A stretch of 18,469 bases of DNA from Cyanobacteria bacterium UBA8803 (GTDB lineage Bacteria; Cyanobacteriota; Cyanobacteriia; Cyanobacteriales; Coleofasciculaceae): NCBI GenBank assembly GCA_003505715.1, contig DNXU01000588.1, positions 7,369 through 25,837 of the forward strand, read 5' to 3'. The notes beneath the pieces are model-generated. The model was not told the origin of the DNA. It saw nothing but the letters and a program-made list of their open reading frames with translations, and did not search any database. A program made the translations under genes and the position numbers. This document shows positions 15,101 through 18,469 of this stretch, one piece after another; within the stretch, counting starts at the first letter, position 1; each line of letters starts with the position of its first letter.

Positions 15101-18100
15101 AAATCCCCAATTTCTAGTCCGCTTTGATAGACTTCCAGGAGTGGCTCAGCTATTTGTCTAATATGTTTTTTCCAATGGATAATAAAGAAATTTACAACGA
15201 ATAATGTCCGCGCTTTAAGTGCATGAGTATGGGGCTGTGACAACAGCCTGAGAGCCAACTGTCCAAACTGGTAACCAGACTCAATATCTCCGACCATTCC
15301 ACAAAGGATGAATCCACCAAAGTTGCTATAGACAAATGGAGATATAAACCCATTGCCATACTGAATGGATAAGCTGACCTGTTTAGACACAAGTAGAGGC
15401 ACTAAATCAGGAGCAGCAAAATAGGCAGAAGTCGTGATGCTTGACAAAATTCGCATCGCCGCTAACTTGTCCGGCTCAGTCATTTCCGGCAAATGGATCA
15501 AGTCTCCGATTGATTTCTCACTGAAGTGGGATGAGATGGCGTCTAGTTCAAGCTGAATATGTGACTGACTTGGCGTTTCAGGAAAACTGATCCCCAGTTG
15601 CTGCAAAACTTGCAATGCTGTATTGATCGATTCTACTAACTGATTCTGCGCGAAGGCAGTTTCAATTTTAACTTCGTAAACTTTTACGGTATCAAGAACC
15701 GTTTTGGCTTCTTGCAAAATAATTGTAAACCAGAATTCTACCTGCTCAAAATCGCCACATATATATGCGACTTCTGTAGCTTCTAAAGCTAACTCTAAGG
15801 TCAGGTCATAGTTGGTTTGCCAGCTAGAAGCTGCTAGCCAAACTCTTGCTGTAGCTAAATATTTTTTCGCCACACTATAGGCGATCGCCCCTTTGGCTTT
15901 CTGACCTGCCATTAAATTTAAGAAAGCAATTTTATCTCGTTGAGCTTGATCGGTAACCAGTTCAACACCATGATTGAGATGATCCACAATTTCAAACAAC
16001 CGCTCTGATAGTCGCTCTGGTAACGTTTTTTCAAGTAAATTGTGACCAATTTGTAGATGGAAAAATTGTCTCTGGGTCTCATCCATTAAAGCATATGCTG
16101 CTTGCTGCACGCGATCGTGCAAGAACTTATACTCTTGAACTAACAAGTTTTCATCTAATTCAGATAGGGGTTGAATTAATCCAGCTTGTATTGCTGCCAG
16201 TAAATCTAGAGAAAGTGCTTTAGGAGGTTGCTCACAAACAATCGCTAACGTTTCCAAATCAAATTCTGCTCCAATACAAGCGGCTAAACGGAGAATTTGC
16301 TCTGTGTTTTCTGGTAGTTTTTTCAACTTCAAGAGCAGCAACTCCACGACATTATCGGTAATAGTTTTGGCTTTAATTTGAGCAATATTCCACTGCCACC
16401 CCCCTTTACTTCTCCCTGGAGTTTGGGGGGATTGAGGGGGGTCAAACCTCAGGAGATTTTCGCTATACAGCAATCGTAAAAATTCACCAACAAAGAAGGG
16501 ATTGCCCTCGGTTTTATGCAGAACTAACTCAGCTAAGGAACGAACGGTATCAGTATTGTGATGTAGCGTCTCGGTAATCAACTGACTCAACGGTTCCAGC
16601 GTTAAGGGCTTCAGGATAATCTCTTGAAGCATTGCCCCCCCTTTTCGCAGTTTCGAGAGTGTTAAGACCAATGGATGCGTTGGATTTACTTCATGATCTC
16701 GATAGGCTCCTATTAAAAATAGGAATTGGGCTTGCTCATCCAGTAGCATCAGTTCGATTAACTTCAGCGTGGCTGAGTCGATCCACTGCAAATCATCGAG
16801 GAAGATTACAAGCGGATGTGACTCTGAACAAAACACCCGCACAAATTGTTGAAAAACTCGATTAAAGCGATTTTGAGCTTCAGTTGCCCCAACTTGGCTT
16901 ACGGGTGGCTGCTTGCCAATAATTAACTCAACTTCCGGGATCACATCAATGATGATTTGTCCGTTGCTTCCCAAAGCCATTAAAAGGCGCGATCGCCACT
17001 GTTGCAATTGCTCGTCGGGTTCACCCAGCAGTTGCTGCACCAATTTTTGCAGGGCATGGGCGATCGCACTGTAGGGAATATTGCGGTGAAATTGGTCAAA
17101 TTTACCAGAGATAAAATAGCCGCGCTTTTGGGTGATTGGTTTATAGAGTTCCTGCACTAATGCTGATTTCCCAATTCCAGCATAGCCAGATACCAACATC
17201 ATTTCGACTTTGAATCTTGGGTTGCCCGTTTGTTTCCTCTCCGAAGTCGCTTCTGAATTGTTCTGTAAAGAGGCGACGCGATTGTCCTCCGGACACGCTA
17301 CGCGATCGAAAGCTGCTAGTAACATTGCAACTTCCTTGTCTCGTCCATACAGTTTTTGTGGAACTTGAAACTGATCGGAAACATCTTGAAGACCTAGTTG
17401 AATGCTATCAATTCGACCAGTTTCTTCTAATTGATGAGCACAGAGTTCTAAATCGGCTTTGATTCCCCAAGCACTTTGATAGCGCTCCTCCGCATTTTTC
17501 GCCATCAATTTCAAAATAATATCTGAAACGGGTTTGGGAATCGTTGCATTCAGCTCATGAGACGCAACAGGCTGTTTGGCAATATGACAATGGACTAGCT
17601 CAAGGATGTCCGTTGTGGGAAACGGCAGGTGTCCGGTTAGCAGTTCGTAGAACGTCACACCGAGCGAGTAAAAATCGGTGCGGTAATCGAGCGAACGGTT
17701 CATGCGCCCGGTTTGCTCTGGAGACAGGTAGGCGAGTGTCCCTTCTAAAACATAGTGGCTCTTGAACGTTGGATGAGTGCGGTTAAATCGGGTGGCAATT
17801 CCGAAGTCAATAATTTTAACAACACCAGTATCCGGATTGAGAACAATGTTGCCAGGGTTGATATCCTTATGAATGACATTGGCGGCATGGATTTTGCCCA
17901 GAATATCTGTGATGTCGTTCGCAAGCCCCAGAAACATGGATAAGGGCATGGGGCAGAAGTCTGGGCGCTTGTGCATCCATTGCTCTAGGGACTCCCCGCC
18001 AAAGTCTTCTAAGAGAATGACGAGAGTACGTTGATAGTCTTGCTGGCTTTCTGCCTTGACAACTCCTTCCAGGTTGAGGGAACGGATAATTTCATATTCC

Positions 18101-18258
18101 TGTCTGTAGCGAGTCAGTTCTTGAGGAGAGGGATAATCAAGCTTTAGCATTTTTACGATGAGCGATCGCTCATCTTGCATTCTGATGCCCCGATACACCA
18201 CAGAAGCGGAACTCTCATAGATTTTGCTTTGGATGGCGACTCCAGGTAGGGCAATCAT
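12190..18258 (-). CDS. Dual Ser/Thr-kinase and histidine-kinase sensor with AAA ATPase, GAF and PAS domains
   Basis: The product has 2022 residues; GGAGAG precedes the ATG. Domains in order: Ser/Thr kinase 10-275 (Lys36, catalytic loop HKDINPGN 130-137, DFG 151-153, SPE 179-181); AAA/NACHT-like ATPase about 300-640 (Walker A GYAGIGKS 358-365, Walker B VIFLDD 484-489); long helical-repeat region about 700-1310, TPR-like in character; GAF about 1360-1520; PAS about 1530-1650; a coiled coil 1655-1695; PAS about 1700-1812 (GSWNWNI, WRDRVHPED); HisKA_3 with phospho-His1831 (AREIHDTLAQSF); HATPase_c to the end (Glu1939, Asn1943, DDGQGF 1970-1975, GFGLLGM). Both kinase sites look intact. It is predicted to be cytoplasmic, with no membrane segment seen. 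Ligands are unknown. It belongs to the multi-sensor multi-kinase class of filamentous cyanobacteria. Three repeat-like in-frame insertions are listed separately. The 211 bases upstream hold its promoter, but I cannot assign one. Confidence 0.95.
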   Translation of the reverse strand: MIALPGVAIQSKIYESSASVVYRGIRMQDERSLIVKMLKLDYPSPQELTRYRQEYEIIRSLNLEGVVKAESQQDYQRTLVILLEDFGGESLEQWMHKRPDFCPMPLSMFLGLANDITDILGKIHAANVIHKDINPGNIVLNPDTGVVKIIDFGIATRFNRTHPTFKSHYVLEGTLAYLSPEQTGRMNRSLDYRTDFYSLGVTFYELLTGHLPFPTTDILELVHCHIAKQPVASHELNATIPKPVSDIILKLMAKNAEERYQSAWGIKADLELCAHQLEETGRIDSIQLGLQDVSDQFQVPQKLYGRDKEVAMLLAAFDRVACPEDNRVASLQNNSEATSERKQTGNPRFKVEMMLVSGYAGIGKSALVQELYKPITQKRGYFISGKFDQFHRNIPYSAIAHALQKLVQQLLGEPDEQLQQWRSRLLMALGSNGQIIIDVIPEVELIIGKQPPVSQVGATEAQNRFNRVFQQFVRVFCSESHPLVIFLDDLQWIDSATLKLIELMLLDEQAQFLFLIGAYRDHEVNPTHPLVLTLSKLRKGGAMLQEIILKPLTLEPLSQLITETLHHNTDTVRSLAELVLHKTEGNPFFVGEFLRLLYSENLLRFDPPQSPQTPGRSKGGWQWNIAQIKAKTITDNVVELLLLKLKKLPENTEQILRLAACIGAEFDLETLAIVCEQPPKALSLDLLAAIQAGLIQPLSELDENLLVQEYKFLHDRVQQAAYALMDETQRQFFHLQIGHNLLEKTLPERLSERLFEIVDHLNHGVELVTDQAQRDKIAFLNLMAGQKAKGAIAYSVAKKYLATARVWLAASSWQTNYDLTLELALEATEVAYICGDFEQVEFWFTIILQEAKTVLDTVKVYEVKIETAFAQNQLVESINTALQVLQQLGISFPETPSQSHIQLELDAISSHFSEKSIGDLIHLPEMTEPDKLAAMRILSSITTSAYFAAPDLVPLLVSKQVSLSIQYGNGFISPFVYSNFGGFILCGMVGDIESGYQFGQLALRLLSQPHTHALKARTLFVVNFFIIHWKKHIRQIAEPLLEVYQSGLEIGDLEFAAYGAYAYCLQAFIVGKELVELEREMRTYTEALRRQVQQKTALIHVQIFQQTVLNLMGCSVTPTHLIGEAYNEKRQSQHELNRISIFLESLSKLILCYLFSEYAQAVENSAKAESHLSQIRVTPTVPVYYLYDSLTRLATYPGSSAQAQSEIFKKVTLSQKKMKHWAHYAPMNYLHKYHLVEAEKARVLGQLLEAEKFYEQAIQGARENGYIQEEALAYELAAKHYLARGLEKFAQLYMKEARYCYERWGAIAKVKDLETRYPLFFPQSPSTDFIPTHTAAGTTSNTSQVAFDLATVMKASQAISSEIELEQLLRSLMQILIENAGAQTGYLILENSGEWRIEAACELSDGEQICTTQVLQSIPMANHLPKSIIQYVIRTHESVILNDATGEGNFINDPYIQENQTQSLLCLPLLNQSKLVGVLYLENQLATGVFTPERFSEGDATRTQVLHLLSTQAAIAIENAKLYSKLQASESQMAQFLEAIPVGIGIVDAVGRPYYANRQGIQLMGKGIDPSVAPDQIAEVYQFYVMGTDQIYPTERLPVIQALRGERTTIDDIDIRQNNATIPVEVWGTPVFDEQGKVAYAIVAFQDITERKQTEHLLANYNRTLEQQVTERTLLLSQEIQERQRVENALRQSEEQRRLTMDFTHIGSWNWNIVEDTVDWNDNHARLLGLAPGEVESSYQAWRDRVHPEDIHRIEQAVTAALATHTDFEAEYRAIYPNGSIHWLVGRGRGIYNAAGQPVRMLGVILDISDRKLAEAASILEERNRMAREIHDTLAQSFTGIIIHARSAERKITLDPQKAQAYLTQVQNLARTGLAEARRSVEALRRPYLLENNDLFSAFKHLTSQLETSTGTTIMCEAIGMPYPLTSEVENNLLRIGQEALTNALKYASATEIRVELIYQSRQCILRIKDDGQGFTVNRSSSHKGFGLLGMAERADRIGAQFEIQSAPGQGTEIVVSVNQEK
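13749..13780. repeat. Small dispersed repeat inserted in frame at the end of the GAF domain
   Basis: The segment reads GCGTTCGCGTAGCAT followed by the palindrome TCTCC-TTC-GGAGA and ATCGC. It encodes residues of about 1494-1504 (RFSEGDATRTQ). GAF domains of this type normally read FTPERLEVL.LLS here, so the SEGDATRTQ stretch looks like extra residues. The GCGTAGC.T.TCC...GGA.A pattern is a common mobile small repeat in Nostoc-type genomes, as I recall; a related copy occurs at 17278. Confidence 0.7.
16399..16442. repeat. C-run/G-run repeat inserted in frame after the ATPase domain
   Basis: The segment begins with a C run followed by TTTACTTCTCCC and ends GGGGGGATTGAGGGGGG, a type of sequence that normally lies between genes in cyanobacteria. 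On the coding strand it encodes about 605-620 (DPPQSPQTPGRSKGG), a proline/glycine-rich stretch interrupting the conserved flow from LLRF to WQWNIAQIKA. No stop codon arises and the frame is kept. Confidence 0.6.
17278..17308. repeat. Small dispersed repeat inserted in frame before the Walker A motif
   Basis: On the reverse strand this reads CGATCGCGTAGCG followed by the palindrome TGTCC-GGA-GGACA and ATCGC, closely matching the 13749 repeat with compensating changes in both palindrome arms (C/G swap). It encodes about residues 317-327 (VACPEDN). With the adjacent polar stretch to residue 350 (SLQNNSEATSERKQTGNPRFK) it makes a roughly 30-residue extra linker between the first ATPase helix and Walker A. 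Confidence 0.7.
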
Positions 18259-18469
18259 AGAACTCTCTCCAGATGAGTGTCATGAGCTGAGTTAACGCCA
18301 GTCAGACAGATACTAGAATTGAATATACTTCCTCACACGAAGAGCCTGAATCCCCTCTTTAGGTTTTCCAGTCATTCCGAATAATTCGACATTCTCAGAT
18401 GAGAAATTTATCCTCCTTGGTTTTTCAAAGGCATGAAGCGTTTAGATTTTGCTACCCATTGCACCTAGG

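Noticed and set aside
18393..18404. TCTCAGATGAGA palindrome upstream of the kinase gene as an operator
   Set aside because: Arms of only 5 bp, no second copy in the window, and about 135 bases from the start codon, so chance cannot be excluded.
1..18469. CRISPR arrays, tRNA or rRNA genes, insertion-sequence transposases
   Set aside because: I found no regularly spaced short repeats with spacers, no cloverleaf-type sequence, no rRNA-like segment and no transposase-like protein on either strand.

Overview
The window looks like cyanobacterial chromosome. It carries about 16 copies of the HIP1 octamer GCGATCGC (e.g. 1819, 1849, 4304, 5149, 8215, 13712, 17060), far above chance. It also has a Uma2-family gene, a very large Ser/Thr-kinase/histidine-kinase fusion of a type common in filamentous cyanobacteria, and small dispersed repeats of the kind described in Nostoc genomes. 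A Nostocales-like host is my inference; nothing here fixes genus or species.

Region 1 (1-3168, + strand) is the most exciting part. It holds the 3' end of a gene for a phage-tail-fibre-like protein built from near-identical repeats, then a 77-residue coiled-coil protein, then a 460-residue protein with a leader, a DUF4157 zinc-metallopeptidase-like domain (HEAWH) and an unassigned C-terminal domain. DUF4157 proteins are known cargo candidates of extracellular contractile injection systems (eCIS). The three genes read as the fibre, accessory and effector end of such a locus whose structural genes would lie upstream of the window. The C-terminal domain may be a cysteine-hydrolase-like toxin. 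A hairpin-forming inverted repeat and a Uma2 endonuclease gene follow (3271-3879).

Region 2 (4096-11349, - strand) is a run of small-molecule enzymes. Read in transcription order: a DsbA-like thiol oxidoreductase, a cupin, a GMC flavin oxidoreductase, a MOSC-domain protein, an Asp-nucleophile alpha/beta hydrolase, an HSL-type esterase and a short-chain dehydrogenase. Three gene remnants sit among them: a DUF1348 fragment, a truncated dehydrogenase and an internally deleted alpha/beta hydrolase. The set suggests oxidation, reduction and hydrolysis of electrophilic or xenobiotic compounds, but no substrate can be read from the sequence.

Region 3 (11558-18258, - strand) is a two-gene signalling unit. 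A 2022-residue sensor combines an N-terminal Ser/Thr kinase, an AAA-type ATPase, a helical-repeat region, GAF and PAS sensors and a C-terminal histidine kinase. It is followed after 2 bases by a NarL/LuxR-type response regulator. It lies at the head of the same-strand enzyme run and could control it. The kinase gene carries three repeat-like insertions that keep the reading frame.
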